Shown here: one piece after another, positions 44,907 to 56,685 of the stretch
How positions within the stretch are numbered: position 1 is the stretch's first letter
Layout of the letters: every line of letters starts with the position of its first letter
Source of the DNA: Paralithodes platypus
Lineage: Eukaryota > Arthropoda > Malacostraca > Decapoda > Lithodidae
Direction of reading: 5' to 3'
NCBI GenBank assembly: GCA_032716605.1
Contig: CM064572.1
Coordinates: 38,990,777 to 39,054,776, forward strand
DNA length: 64,000 nt
Made by a program: the position numbers and the translations under genes
The notes under the pieces: generated by a model
What the model saw: only the letters and a program-made list of their open reading frames with translations
Told to the model about the DNA's origin: nothing
Database searches by the model: none

Positions 44907-45632
44907 CGAGAGGAAGAATAGAGATAGAGCTGCGCCATACGCCATGTTTATTACTCGAATTTTCGGCATCAACATGGTGCCATCTTCAGGTTATACAGAC
45001 TGATCCTAAAAATATACAAGATAAGTATTATACTATTGGAATGAAAATGGATCTAATGTAATACATTCTATCACTTAATAAGCTGAAATATACCTAGTGA
45101 AAAAGCTCCCAAAATACATACAAAACAACATTAATCATAACCCACTGGCCTCAAACTCCATCTTGTAAACAATGAACATTAAACAAAAAAGCTAAAATTC
45201 TTTGATAATTGATAAGCACACAATCAAAAAATTACAAAAAACACCCATGTACAATACCTCAAAATCCTAAGCACATCGAAAGAGATCCACACCCCATGAT
45301 AGCTAAGGGACAACTAAACTAACCCAACTCAACCAAACACAACTGTTCATACAACCAATCCCCAAGTTTCGGACACTAATTGCAGAAAATGATATAAAAT
45401 AAAACATTATGAATTGTGTGAAACGTTAAGTTCAGGATTGATCTTTTTTATTAGTAATTTTTCACCAATAAGTGCTTCATAGTGGCTCCGAAACTTGGCA
45501 ACTATTTGAAAATCCTCAGGAGTGTAGGGATGGTTTTGTTCTCTAGCATGATTACGAATGGCAGAAATTTTTTGTTTTGCAAAAATTTACCTGATCGATG
45601 AAGCACTTATTGGTGAAAAATTACTAATACGG
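44907..45632 (-). mobile_element. Penelope-like element, family 4, 3' fragment with fold-back
   Basis: On the minus strand from ~45600, shifted frames encode RSGKFLQ, AIRNHAREN and EALIGEKLL. These match the end of the GIY-YIG region of family 1 (RSGKFLQAMAFSAIRNH, DALIGEKLLISKLNPEIN). ~450 bp of 3' noncoding DNA and a terminal hammerhead-like block follow, ending at (TA)n. The first ~30 bp at the 5' side (45600-45632) repeat 45447-45480 in inverted orientation. Confidence 0.75.
44961..44989 (-). ncRNA. Hammerhead-like core, PLE family 4
   Basis: CTGAAGA, U, a GGCA/UGCC stem with loop, GAAA, then a small AUU/AAU hairpin and AAAC. It is the closest structural match to the family-1 core. Confidence 0.45.
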
Positions 45633-45649
45633 GTGGGTTGCTGAACTAA

Positions 45650-47290
45650 CTGCTCTAGGTCATTTATGATAGAAAAGACGTAGGCTTGTTCACCAGATGG
45701 GTCAGTAATGTGAGAGGAGAGCCATTTTTATTTTTTTTTCTATGTGATTGAGGGAGGGAAAAGGCAGAACTGCCTACAGCGAGTGCCTCTCCCATAGTTG
45801 AAAGAGTGACAGGGCCGAAATCAAGGGACGTTCGGGCCAAAATGCCTGGACACACAGAGTTTGAAGCAATTTAAGTCATAGGAAGAGGGAAAGACTGATT
45901 CTGGGAGAGAGTTCCAGAGCTCAGCTGTTGAGTAGAAGAAAGTTTGAGAGTAAAGTTTCACTCTTGGGTTGGAGAGTTGCACAGAGTAGAGGTGAGATTG
46001 AGTTGCAAGACGGGTACCACGTGCCCTACGTAAAGGAGGTGGTATACACTGGGAAAGCTCTGAGGAACACTGATTATTATAGTAGCGATAGAATAGCGAA
46101 AGAGATGCAACATTGCGGCGGAGAGAGAGAGATTGCAGAGAGTTGGTGAGTGGACGGGAGTTAATGATACGAAAGGCCTTCCTTTCAACTTTGTCTAGGA
46201 GAACGGTGTGAGAGGAACCTCCCCACACATGTGAACAATACTCAATACAAGGACGCACTATGCCCCTGTACAGAGGAAGAAGCTGTGCAGAGGAAAAGAA
46301 CCCCCTAAGGCGATTGAGCACACCCAGCTTCTGGGAGGCTGCCTTAGCAAGACTGGTAATATGGTCCTTCCAACTGAGAGCAAAAGAAAAAGAGACACCA
46401 AGTATATTGAGAGAAGATGAAGGGTTGATTTTTGTATTGTTGAAGAATAAGGGATAGTCCGCTGGGAGCTCCTTACGGGTAGATAGATGGAGAAATTGGG
46501 TTTTGGAAGCATTAAAGGTAACAAGGTTTTCTCTGCCCCAATTGGAGATAGTATTTAGATCAGAATTTAAGAGTTATATGGCTTCATTACGTTTGTCGTT
46601 GAGGGATTGCTGGCTGGGGCGATCTGAAAAACTAAGGGAGTAGTGTAAGGTTGAGTCGTCTGTGTATGAATGGATGGGAATTGAGGTACAGTTGAGGAGA
46701 TAATTTATAAAAATTAGAAAGAGAATAGGAGATAGGACAGAGCCCTGAGGAACACCAGAGTTTATAGGGTGAGGAAGTGAACAATGGCCGTCCACAACCG
46801 CGGCTATGGAACGGCCGGAAAGGAAATTAGAGAGAAAGGCACAGATAGAGGGATAGAAACCGAAGGAGGGTAGTTTAGAAATTAAAGATTTGTGCCAGAC
46901 TCTATCGAAGGCTTTTGATATGTCTAGTGCAATAGAAAAAGTCTCACCGAATTTCCGAAAGGAGGATGACCAAGAGTTAGTAAAATATGAAAGAAGATCA
47001 CCAGTAGAGCGACCCTTAAGGAAACCATACTGGCGATCTGAGAGCAGATTATGAAAAGAGAAATGCTTAAGAAATTTGGAAGCAAGAATAGTTTCAAAAA
47101 CTTTAGAAAGATAAGAGATGAGAGCAATTGGACGATAGTTGGAGGGTTGAGAGCGGTCACCCTTCTTTGGGACAGGTTGAATGTGAGCAAATTTCCAGCA
47201 TGAAGGGAAGACGTTAGAGGATAGACAGAGACGAAAGAGTTTGCCTAGGCAAGGAGTCAGCACGGAAGCACAGGTTTTGAGAACAAAAGG
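45650..47290 (-). pseudogene. Jockey-like LINE, RT and C-terminus, 5'-truncated
   Basis: On the minus strand, 47263-46574 carries RT blocks HIQPVPKKGDRSQPSNYRPIA, LSDRQYGFLKGRSTGDLL, IALDISKAFDRVWH (catalytic Asp), NSGVPQGSVLSPILF and IHSYTDDSTLHYS (catalytic pair). After frameshifts (46574-46320), 46321-45821 carries the thumb and C-terminal block (LLPLYRGIVRPCIEYCSHVW, STAELWNSLPES). The endonuclease is absent: the copy starts at ~47290 against a TTAA-type repeat. A 42830-43075 fragment is a second copy of the 3' end. Confidence 0.88.
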
Positions 47291-47294
47291 AGGA

Positions 47295-47397
47295 TTTTTT
47301 ACTATTTACTACCACAGATCCTTCTTATACTGCACAAAATCGTCTAAATATAACTAGAATCAAATTAAAAAGACATTGCTGGTACAGAAAGGGTTAA
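47295..47397 (+). repeat. Short TTAA-ended repeat
   Basis: TTTACTACCACAGATCCTTC ... GCTGGTACAGAAAGGGTTAA. The two ends are imperfect inverted repeats and the sequence is shared with 54355-54526. No ORF. Confidence 0.5.
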
Positions 47398-47499
47398 TTA
47401 ATGTTTGAGCTTATTCACCATCTATTACATTTGAGGTTTAAATTGTGTTTAATATTCATTTTAAAACTCGAATTTTTCAAATTTTGCAGATTCTCTCCG

Positions 47500-47534
47500 C
47501 TATCTCTATCTCCTCCTTCTCTCTCCCTCTCCCT

Positions 47535-47577
<43 letters not shown>

Positions 47578-47743
47578 TCCTCTTCGTTCCTCCATGTTCT
47601 TGTATTTTCACACACACACACAAACAATCCCTCATTCTCACACTCTCTCTCTTTCCATAATCAGGGAGTTTCTTGATAATGACGAACTCTGGTGCCGAAA
47701 AAACCTTCGAGACACACACTCCGATCTTGACTTACTTGTTTTT

Positions 47744-47788
<45 letters not shown>

Positions 47789-48040
47789 ACACACACATAC
47801 ACACACACAAATACAATACAACACGCACAATACATACAGTAAAACACACACACAAAAACACATGCAATACAAAACACTCATACAATACAGCACATTAACC
47901 ACCTCAACCCAATAACACACACACACACACAAATGCAATATTGAAAATTGACACACACACACATACAATACATAAAACACACTAAGACACACACACACAC
48001 ACACACAAAAACACATGCAATACAAAACACTCATACAATA
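47500..48040. repeat. (CT)n and (CA)n microsatellites
   Basis: (CT)n at 47536-47573 and 47745-47790, and repeated (CA)n blocks from 47790. The motif ATTAACCACCTCAACCCAAT at 47893 is repeated at 48524. Confidence 0.9.
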
Positions 48041-48044
48041 TTAA

Positions 48045-48524
48045 CCCTTAACTGGCGGCGCGCGACATATGTCGAGTGAAATAAATTTGGACTAAGTGGC
48101 TGTGCACGACATCTGTCGACCGCCATTTTCAGCACGTAATGTTGCTGAGAGAGAGAGCTGAGCAGTGGGACGAGCGTAGCAACCCTATGACCGGTCCCCA
48201 CGACCACCATGGACCAACTGAACTGTATCCCACCTTCTTCCCCCCTCTCACACTCGCTACACAGGGAATTATGTAAGGAAATTACCTTATATCAGGGTTT
48301 TTGCACTCGTGTTGCATGATCGTTGCAAGAGAACCAGTGGTCGTACAAGGATGGTTCGGGTGTCATTGGAAAGCTCTGTTCACGCCCTTTCAGGGATAGA
48401 TACTTGTTTTACGCTCTGGGTCTTATTTAGGCATGAAAATGAGCACGGAAACAACCCTATTTAGGCTAAAAACACCCCGCTGTGTGGTACGGTCAAATAG
48501 ACTGCCTAGCCCGCCAATAAGGTG
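48045..48524 (+). mobile_element. piggyBac-like MITE, second copy
   Basis: 480 bp bounded by TTAA (48041-48044 and 48525-48528). It starts CCCTTAACTGGCGGCGCGCG; the end is the imperfect inverse (CCCGCCAATAAGGTG). The DNA outside (CATACAATA / ACCACCTCAACCCAAT) joins into a sequence resembling 47880-47910, where the TTAA is unoccupied. The interior shares GAAAATGAGCACGGAAACAA, GCCCTTTCAGGGATA and TGCATGATCGTTGCAAGA with 29571-30045. Confidence 0.85.
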
Positions 48525-48540
48525 TTAACCACCTCAACCC

Positions 48541-49110
48541 AATAGTACACACACACACACACACACATACGCACACGCACACACACACGCCACATCACCC
48601 AACCTACACACACGGCACATCACCCCACCTACACACACATAGCTGAAATCACCTCAAATTAGGCAGAGAAGATCAAGTTTAATGCCGAGGTCAATACAAC
48701 AAAGGTCAAAGCCAAGACTAAGGTCAACTTTATCAAATATCACGTGTGTTTTTTGGTAAATAGGGAGGGTAATGCATAGCTAGGCTCCAATTTCGTACAC
48801 ATGTGCACGCATACACACACGCGCATACATAGCTACATAATACACACCCATACACACAGAAACAAACATACATATACAGAAAGAGAGAATGAGAGAGAGA
48901 GAGAGAGAGTACAAAGGAGTACAAAGGAAATCAAGCAACAACAGGTTGTAGCATACATAGCTACATAATACACACCCATACATACAGAAACAAACATACA
49001 TATACAGAAAGAGAGAGAGAGAGAGAGTACAAAGGAGTACAAAGGAAATCAAGTAACAACAGATCTAGTGACTCTTCTAGGCTGCTTGTCCTCCAAAACA
49101 CTGAGGATCA
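48541..49110. repeat. (CA)n tracts and a ~125-bp tandem duplication
   Basis: (CA)n at 48547-48595. The block GCATACATAGCTACATAATA ... GGAAATCAAG is present twice (48825-48945 and 48951-49060), each with its own short (GA)n. No gene. Confidence 0.85.
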
Positions 49111-50060
49111 AGTGTCCAAACAGTGGTTTAGAGTGGGTAAGGGAACATTGGAAAGGTAACTACTGCCCTGGAACCAATGTCCGTGGCAGGATTAGGAAGT
49201 TAGTAGGGGACAGATGGGTTAGTAACTGAGGGGGGGATAAAATAAAGTTATTAATTTACAAACGCAGTCAGTCGCGGGTTTGATGCGAGATATTTGTCTA
49301 TGCGAAGTTTAAATGAATCAACGGTGCTGCAGTCTATAACGACTCCGGGGAAGCCCATTCCACAAGTTGACAACTCGATTGAAGAAGAAATTCTTAGATT
49401 CGTGTGAGTTAAAAGATTTACCAATAATTTTGCAACCGTTTCCTTGTGTGTAATTAGATTGGTTGATAGTGAAGTACTTACTACAGTTCATATTGCCGAT
49501 GCCTTTGATGATTTTGAACACTTGAATTAAGTCGCCTCTTAATCTGCGCTGGGTTAAAGAAAATAGATTTAATTCTCTAAGACGCTCCTCGTATGGTTTG
49601 TTCTTTAGGCTAGGTATCATTTTGGTAACTCTACGTTGAACTCGTTCTAGCTTGTCTATATCTTTTTGATAATAAAGGCACCAGGATTGAACGCAGTATT
49701 CCAGAAGAGGGCGGACTAAGGAATTGTAAAGGGTTAGGATAACGTCTTTGGATTTATGCTCAAATGACCTGCCTATAAAGCCAATTATTTTGTTTGCCTT
49801 CTTAACAACTTCTGAACATTGTTGACTCGTGTTTAGGTTACTCGATATTGTTACTCCCAGATCGGTTTCTCTGTATACATTCTTAAACTGAGTGCCATTC
49901 ATTGAATAGTTTGTATTCTCATTTTGGTATCCAATATGTAGTACTTTACATTTATCCGCATTGAAACTCATTTGCCAAATTTGGGCCCAACATGACAACT
50001 TATCTAGATTGTGTTGCATATCGTCAACTTGTTCTTTTGAGAGTACGCTATTATTACAAG
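49110..50060 (-). pseudogene. CR1-like LINE, RT C-terminal half
   Basis: The minus frame 50019-49318 carries the RT palm/thumb boundary and C-terminus: WAQIWQMSFNADKCKVLHIG, DLGVTISSNLN, YNSLVRPLLEYCVQSW, IDKLERVQRRVTKMI, NLFSLTQRRLRGDLI and FFFNRVVNLWNGLP. The frame extends upstream to ~50058 (NSVLSKEQVDD), where foreign DNA begins. The RT motif that should precede it is found at 52191-52290. The LINE is split by the 50061-52190 insertion. Confidence 0.87.
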
Positions 50061-50846
50061 TCTATGGGCTCTCCCTGTACCGTCACATCACTCTGCTTCG
50101 GACCTCTTCGAACATCTGCTTCAACTCGCTAGTTTCATAGATGCACTTTCGTCACCCGAGTCATTTCAGTCTTGTTTCGAATCTTAAAATTAATTGGTTC
50201 ATTAAAATAATTAAGTGAAGCTTCTTTTAGGGTTTTGTTTAATAATTTTTTATGACTCGGGGACATAGTTTGACTCCTACCCGCTAGGGGTAAGAGTTTC
50301 TTTTCTTATTAACGTTTATCATCGTAGTCTTGATGGAGAGTCTTAATTTTCTGTAGAGGCAGTGTTATTCTACTGGTGGTGGTGACTGGATATACTCCGA
50401 TCAGGACTACGTGATATCGTGACTATACTATACTATATATTACATTGTTTTATTTTTGTTTTATTTTTGTTGTAAATTGTTAATATTAATTATTAAGATC
50501 ATTCAGTTATTAAATTTAAAGTTGTTTAATTATGTTCATAATATATATTATATAGTTATAATACAGCTATAAATGTAAATATTTTCTTTATTAATAATAA
50601 TATAAATTATTACATTTGTTTTGTTTACTCTCTTTAACTTTTGTGTATGATTGAGTTGTGAGATGCCTTTTAGAAAAATCCAAACTAACATATTACATAA
50701 GAAAGAAATATAAGAACTTCCTCCCTGAACCTGCATTCCTATAATAAGTTAAAGTTCAGTCTTCTTGTTCGGCTTGTGGTTCGTCATCCCCTAGATCTAA
50801 TCAAGACATATAAAGTGTATATCCAACCACTAAGTTGTAACAAATG
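50061..50846 (+). repeat. Probable 5' LTR of an LTR retrotransposon inserted in the LINE
   Basis: This A/T-rich noncoding segment ends TAAGTTGTAACA immediately before a primer-binding-like site. The start lies between 50061 and 50076 (TGTACCGTCACATC is a possible TG start). No second LTR is in the window. Confidence 0.55.
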
Positions 50847-50847
50847 G

Positions 50848-50865
50848 GGGCCTGTCCGGAAGTTT
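50848..50865 (+). promoter_or_regulatory. Primer-binding site resembling the tRNA-Pro type
   Basis: TGGGGGCCTGTCCGGAAG follows the LTR end CTAAGTTGTAACAAA. It closely resembles the TGGGGGCTCGTCCGG form that pairs with tRNA-Pro. Confidence 0.65.
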
Positions 50866-51788
50866 AATTTTTATATTTTCTGTAAGGTATTCTCTATATT
50901 TTCAATTGCATAATTTAATTTGGGTAAACTATATTTCTCATAACAACTTAATGGCTTAACGATAATTATTTATTAATTTTGAGTCACGATATCATATAAA
51001 TAATTTTGTATTACTCCATTCTTATACTTAATTACATTCCATTCCTTATAGTTTGGTTTGTGTGTTATGTTGTAATACAATGGCCTGCTTTCGGAGAGTT
51101 CAGTCATTGTCGCACAGTTAGTGGCACTGGTCATCTCATACCTCATCCTCATATATGCTCATTAACTCAAGGCAGACGGTGGTGGGCATTGAGTATCACA
51201 CATCCTCTCTCTCATGTGATGAAAATTAGCACATTCACACATACCTCATCTACTAATTCAGAGTAGGAATGTCCTGTCAAACTTGTCTTCTATAGCAAAT
51301 CAAAACTATAGGAGACCATACACGATCACCTAGCATATATCTTAACTTTAAGGAGGATCTCCTAATTCACATAAATCTCATACCTTCTTCCTTTAGTTTT
51401 GATATTAAGGGATCGTGTCTCATGAGGTTCACTAATGGTCAGGTTCTTGCCTGTCGTCCTTAACTATCCACCCTCCTGTTGTTGTCGACCATAGTTTTGC
51501 TCAACAGGTCAGAGTTACTCACACTAATCATATTGACTAAGGAAATTAGTGTCAACCTGACTATTTGGTAACCTGTCTCCACTAGGAACATCCTAGTCTT
51601 TAGTATGTGTTCTCAGATTTATGGAAGTTGTAGTCAACCCATTCCTCATTTGTGAATTCATACTAGTCATCATTACTGTTCATCCTAGTCCTTGTATGAA
51701 TACCTGACAGTCTCTCCTTTCAAAGCCACTCAATCCCACTGTTAGTTTTCTTACAAGTTGAACAGTAGTCTACCAAAATAGAGTCAAC
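50866..51788 (+). other. Leader of the inserted LTR retrotransposon
   Basis: Untranslated DNA between the primer site and the gag start. The small ORFs have no family features. Confidence 0.5.
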
Positions 51789-52190
51789 ATGTCTACCAGT
51801 TCCAAATTTGACGTCAAAGACTTTTGTAAAGATCCCTCCATTGACAAAATCAAAGGTAGAGTGGTCTCGAAAGATGATTGGAAATTTATAGCCTATTCTT
51901 TTGAGATATCTTATGAGAGTTCCTACACCAAGGAAGTGCTAAACACCCATATAATAGAGGAACTTGCTAATAGAGAAGTTCTACCTGCTGAGGCTGTAGA
52001 CACATGCACTCCCATGAGTCGATCAATTAATGTGTCCCATTTAACTGAAGATGATGAAGATTCGCAATCCCTCGCTAGAGAGGGGTCTCAAAATGAACAA
52101 TGGTCAGCAGAGAGAATTCTACTTGAAAAGGAGAAACTTCAATGAGAGAGAGAGAGAAGCTCGAAATACAACAAGAAGAGAGAGAAAAAG
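51789..52190 (+). pseudogene. Gag N-terminus of the inserted LTR retrotransposon, truncated
   Basis: The frame from 51789 (MSTSSKFDVKDFCKDPSIDK) has the acidic/lysine-rich N-terminal domain common in Gypsy Gags (D-W--IA---I region at residues 25-60). It runs into a charged helix (ERILLEKEKLQ). A stop at 52143-52145 breaks the GA-rich coiled-coil part. The element ends at ~52190, exactly where LINE sequence resumes. No protease, RT or integrase follows. Confidence 0.6.
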
Positions 52191-52286
52191 AGCAATTTTT
52201 GTATCGTCAGCAAAGTTGGAGATTGTACAGGTGAGACCCTCATCTATGTCGTTGATGTAAATTAGAAAGTGAATTGGTCCTAGTAC

Positions 52287-52290
<4 letters not shown>
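52191..52290 (-). pseudogene. CR1-like LINE, RT palm fragment
   Basis: The minus strand encodes VLGPIHFLIYINDIDEGL and NFADDTKIA (catalytic Asp pair) and then stops at the inserted LTR element. The continuation (CNNSVLSKEQVDD) is at ~50058. The 5' side is cut by a (GA)n tract at 52291. Confidence 0.83.
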
Positions 52291-52342
<52 letters not shown>

Positions 52343-53702
52343 ACAAAAAGCACACGCACACACACTTTAAATAACTCAAAACCTCTCTTCTTATATTCAC
52401 TCTCTCACACGACTTAACGTTTTCACACTTTTTCCTCTCACACTTTTACCCTCATTCACCTCTCTTTCTCTCTCTCTCTCTTTCTCTCTCTATCTCTCTC
52501 TCCTCGCCTTGTAATTTTTCTGCCAACTTTTTCTCACTCATTTTTCCCCTTCTCTCTCTCATCCCCCAATATTTTACTACTCTTTTTTACTCCTTTGTTT
52601 TCTTTCTTACTCTCTATTTTTAGCTCCCTTTTCGTCTCGCTAATTTGTTTTTACTTTGTTTTTTATGTTTCACTCCGTTCTCTCTTTTTTTATTTCTCTC
52701 TCCCGTTATCTATCTATCTATCTATATTTCTATCCATTTATCTATCTATTTATTTATCTACCTATCTATATGTATGTCAATATATATATATATATATATT
52801 ACATATATATATATATAATAGGAGTAAACATATTATAAGAAACATTTATAGCCTTCGAACTAACACAAAATGAAAATAGTGTAAGACAGAGACTATTGCG
52901 TTCTACTAATTAACACGACAAATTGACCAGGGACGATATACAAACATTCCCAGGACGACTATAATAAAAATACACGAATAATTGAACAAATATAGTGTTT
53001 GATAAAAAAAAAAAAAAAAAAAAAAAAATCTTCTCAATCATAATAATATTTACATGTAAATAGTTTCCCCTCTCCCTATTTACACACACACACATACATC
53101 TATATATATATACAGTATATATACAGTAGGCTATAGGTATATCTATATTTATATATACTGTATATATATATATATATACACAGCCACATTCCAGTAATCC
53201 TGACAAGCAAGTGACAAACGACCGGCCCACCAGTACACAATCCAGAGAGAGGAAAAAAGCAAGAAAAGCAAATAAAGAAATACAAAATAAACGAAAAAAA
53301 GGTGGGTCCAAATGAAAAAAGGACACACCTCACAAAGCTGGAATAAAAATAATGCTGGGCACCTTGGCTGGAGTGTGTGTGTGTGTGAGAGAGAGAGAGA
53401 GACATAGAGAGAGAGAGAGCTATGAGATAAGAGGGATCGATGAAGACTAATGAGTCTTACCCAGCTTTCAACATACACCAAATAAATATGACCCCCTTCA
53501 GGCTAAAACCCCCCCCCCCCATGCAAAAAAATAAAATTTATAAAGATGTACTGTATGTATAGAGATGGAAAGATAAATGTATATAGGCGGACAAGGGCAA
53601 AATAGTTGGCTTGCTATCGCTTGCCTAGATAACATGTGGTAAAACAATGTAAGATTGTCAACAAAATGGAGCCTAATAAATACAGAGGGAGATATATAAG
53701 AC

Positions 53703-53779
<77 letters not shown>

Positions 53780-53920
53780 AGAGAGAGAGGATAGAGACCA
53801 CAGAAGACAAATGACCCAATGTCTTAACCAGCCTTGAAGAGTTCTGCCTTTTAGAACCAGGCTACCCCAAGATGGATGGAAAGAAACGGAGGTTTCAATT
53901 AGTTTGGGAGATGGGTCGTT
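52291..53920. repeat. Microsatellite-rich noncoding DNA
   Basis: (GA)n at 52291-52339, TC-rich 52450-52560, (TATC)n at 52709-52770, (TA)n at 52780-52815, poly-A at 52992-53028, (TA)n at 53100-53180, C run at 53511-53520, and (GA)n at 53706-53790. No gene. The long minus ORFs are simple-sequence artefacts. Confidence 0.88.
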
Positions 53921-53924
53921 TTTC

Positions 53925-54195
53925 TGGTCCCCCTTTTTCCTCCTGTTTAGCCCCATTAGCTTTCAGATTTTAAGACGTTCTGCGATTTTAAGACCTTGCA
54001 TCCCATTTCTTTGACAATTTTAAGACTTTTCGTGTCATTTAGGTGTCTATTTTTTCCTGGCGAGCGATAGCGAGCCTGTAATATAAGAGGAACCGGCCTT
54101 CATCCGGGACAATTTCCTATCGAAAAATGTATAAATTTAAGTTGAAGGAGAGTCTTGGGCGGATGGAGGTCTAGGGAGGAAACTAAAATAAATAG
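53925..54195 (+). repeat. Dispersed repeat DR1, direct copy
   Basis: TTTAGCCCCATTAGCTTTCA, GCGATAGCGAGCCTGTAAT, GGCCTTCATCCGGGAC, CGAAAAATGTATAAATTTAA and GGATGGAGGTCTAGG occur in the family order. Confidence 0.75.
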
Positions 54196-54354
54196 TAAAT
54201 AAATACATAAATTAGTAAATATATAAGCCCATGGGTGGACAACTAGACGCTCGATCCATCAATTGGGAATGGGGGGGTTCTGGAGTGATAGATAAGATGT
54301 CGCGAGTTCCAATAGGTCACCCTCTTTCCTATGTGTATGAAGGAGACAAAAGGC

Positions 54355-54526
54355 AGGCGAGGTCTTTTTCTGTGCACTTTAAGAAGGATCTGTGGTAGTA
54401 AAAGGGTTAAGTGAGATAGTTCGAAGCCTGACAATTGCTGGAGGCCCCTTTGAAACTGTCTAAAATCGTCTAATATTAGCCATAATAAAGTTAAAGGGAC
54501 GTCACTGGTACAGAAGGGGTTAATCT
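54355..54526 (+). repeat. Short TTAA-ended repeats, two adjoining ends
   Basis: GTGGTAGTAAAAGGGTTAA (to ~54408) and GGTACAGAAGGGGTTAA (to 54526) are the two types of end seen at 47295-47397. They enclose AAACTGTCTAAAATCGTCTA, which is shared with other copies. This looks like one element interrupting or joined to another. Confidence 0.45.
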
Positions 54527-54581
54527 CAACGGGCGCTCCAAAGATATAGTGGGGAAGTGGTGGTGATGACTGAGATGTATG

Positions 54582-54620
<39 letters not shown>

Positions 54621-54684
54621 AAAAGTGAGAGAGAGAGGTGGGGGAGGGTGTAAAGGGAAATGACGAGAATTTCCTTTATTTACA

Positions 54685-54752
<68 letters not shown>

Positions 54753-55139
54753 GGCTATGATGGATGGAGAAACCTATAATTAATGATAGTTCAACATTGG
54801 GCGTTAGTTCCGTGGTGAATATAGGCAAATCCGGACCAACTCTCGCATAGCAGCCGCCATTTTGCTACCTGATCGCAGCCGACATTTTGCTACCCACATA
54901 TCCGTAACACTGAGTATTTACCTCTTTCAGTAAACAATGTCACTCTCTTTTCTTGTAATCTGGCTACCATGAGACAACTTTATGCAACTTAGGAAAGACC
55001 TACTGAAGGCAAAAGGATAAACACCGTTTCAATTAAGGGGGGGGATAGATGGTTTTTCAGGCCTCTTCGTCGCCGGTACAAAGGGGTTAAGGCTGATCCC
55101 ATATAAAACAGATATTTTACGGTCTCTTCAATTAGAGTA
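54527..55139. repeat. (GA)n tracts and unassigned DNA
   Basis: (GA)n at 54582-54615 and 54688-54746. Short-repeat-like ends occur near 54955-55090. No gene. Confidence 0.75.
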
Positions 55140-56106
55140 AGAGGTTTATTTTATAATAATTATTGTTGAAACTCGTATAGGCCTAGTATAGTAGAATATT
55201 CTTCTATACTTCATTATTATTGTTGAAACTCGTATAGTATAGTAGAATATTCTCCTCTATACTTCATTAATATTGTTGAAACTCGTATAGTATAGTAGAA
55301 TATTCTTCTCCATACTTCATTATTATTGTTGAAACTCGTATAGCATCGTAGAATATTCTTCTCTATACTTCATTATTATTATTATTGTTGAAACTCGTAT
55401 AGTATAGTAGAATATTCTTCCCTATACTTCATTATTATTGTTGAAACTCGTATAGTATCGTAGAATATTCTTCTCTATACTTCATTATTATTGTTGAAAC
55501 TCGTATAGTATAGTAGAATATTCTTCTCTATACTTCATTATTATTATTATTGTTGAAACTCGTATAGTATAGTAGAATATTCTTCTATACTTCATTATTA
55601 TTGTTGAAACTCGTATAGTATCGTAGAATATTCTTCTCTATACTTCATTATTATTGTGAAACTCGTATAGCATAGTAGAATATTCTTCTCTATACTTCAT
55701 TATTATTGTTGAAACTCGTATAGCATAGTAGAATATTCTTCTCTATACTTCATTATTATTGTTGAAACTCGTATAGTATAGTAGAATATTCTTCTCTATA
55801 CTTCATTATTATTGTTGAAACTCGTATAGTATAGTAGAATATTCTTCTCTATACTTCATTATTATTGTTGAAACTTGTATAGTAGAATATTCTTCTCTAT
55901 ACTTCATTATTATTGTTGAAACTCGTATAGTATAGTAGAATTATAGTAGAATATTCTTCTCTATACTTCATTATTATTGTTGAAACTCGTATAGTATAGT
56001 AGAATATTCTTCCCTATACTTCACTATTATTGTTGAAACTCGTATAGTATAGTAGAATATTCTTCTCTATACTTCATTATTATTGTTGAAACTCGTATAG
56101 TATAGT
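55140..56106 (+). repeat. ~53-bp minisatellite, left block (about 18 units)
   Basis: The unit runs TTGTTGAAACTCGTATAG, TATAGTAGAATATTCTTC, TCTATACTTC, (ATT)n. Units differ in the number of ATT triplets and in a few bases. The array is interrupted at 56106 by the P-element-like transposon and resumes at 59526. Confidence 0.95.
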
Positions 56107-56685
56107 CATAGACTCCTCTACATAAGGACTGGCGTCGGCCTTGCTCGGGTCCCGGAACTTGGGTCCATTGTCACGCCCACAAACTGAAGTCTTATTTTAG
56201 TTTTACTGGATATGGGACTTTTTGTTTTTACTCTACAACATCTTATTAACTAGAGCAACCAAGTAAAGGAAAATAAAACATTTGTTTTTGGTTCATTGAA
56301 TCGTAAGTCTCTTTCGTGATTGAACATAATAGGAAAATATACAGTTATAATGAGATAGTTTATAAGAACCTGTATTATACAAGCAAAGCATCATACCATG
56401 ACTTACATTAATTAAATATTAGAAGAAATTAAAGTAAAACCTTTGCAAAATATTACTTTACACATAATTTTACATATATCAAGTCACATAACACAATAAT
56501 TAACTTAAAAATTAGAAAGTTTCTCTTGTCGCCTTAAGCAGCCTAGTGTACACTCCCGATCGCTTGTATTAAATACAAAGGCCTTAAACAACACATTACA
56601 CAATGTCTGGCATGCTCCTGAATGGCTAGCTAAAGGAGCATCTTCATAAGACAAGCATTGTTTCAAGTAATTGCGACAACACTTT

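Noticed and set aside
52910..53956. Membrane-protein-like ORFs rich in Leu/Phe/Ser
   Set aside because: They are produced by (GA)n, (TA)n and poly-A tracts read in translation.
55140..56106. CRISPR-like or satellite centromere array
   Set aside because: Only ~18 contiguous 53-bp units without spacers, and the array resumes after a transposon. It is too small for a centromeric satellite in this window.
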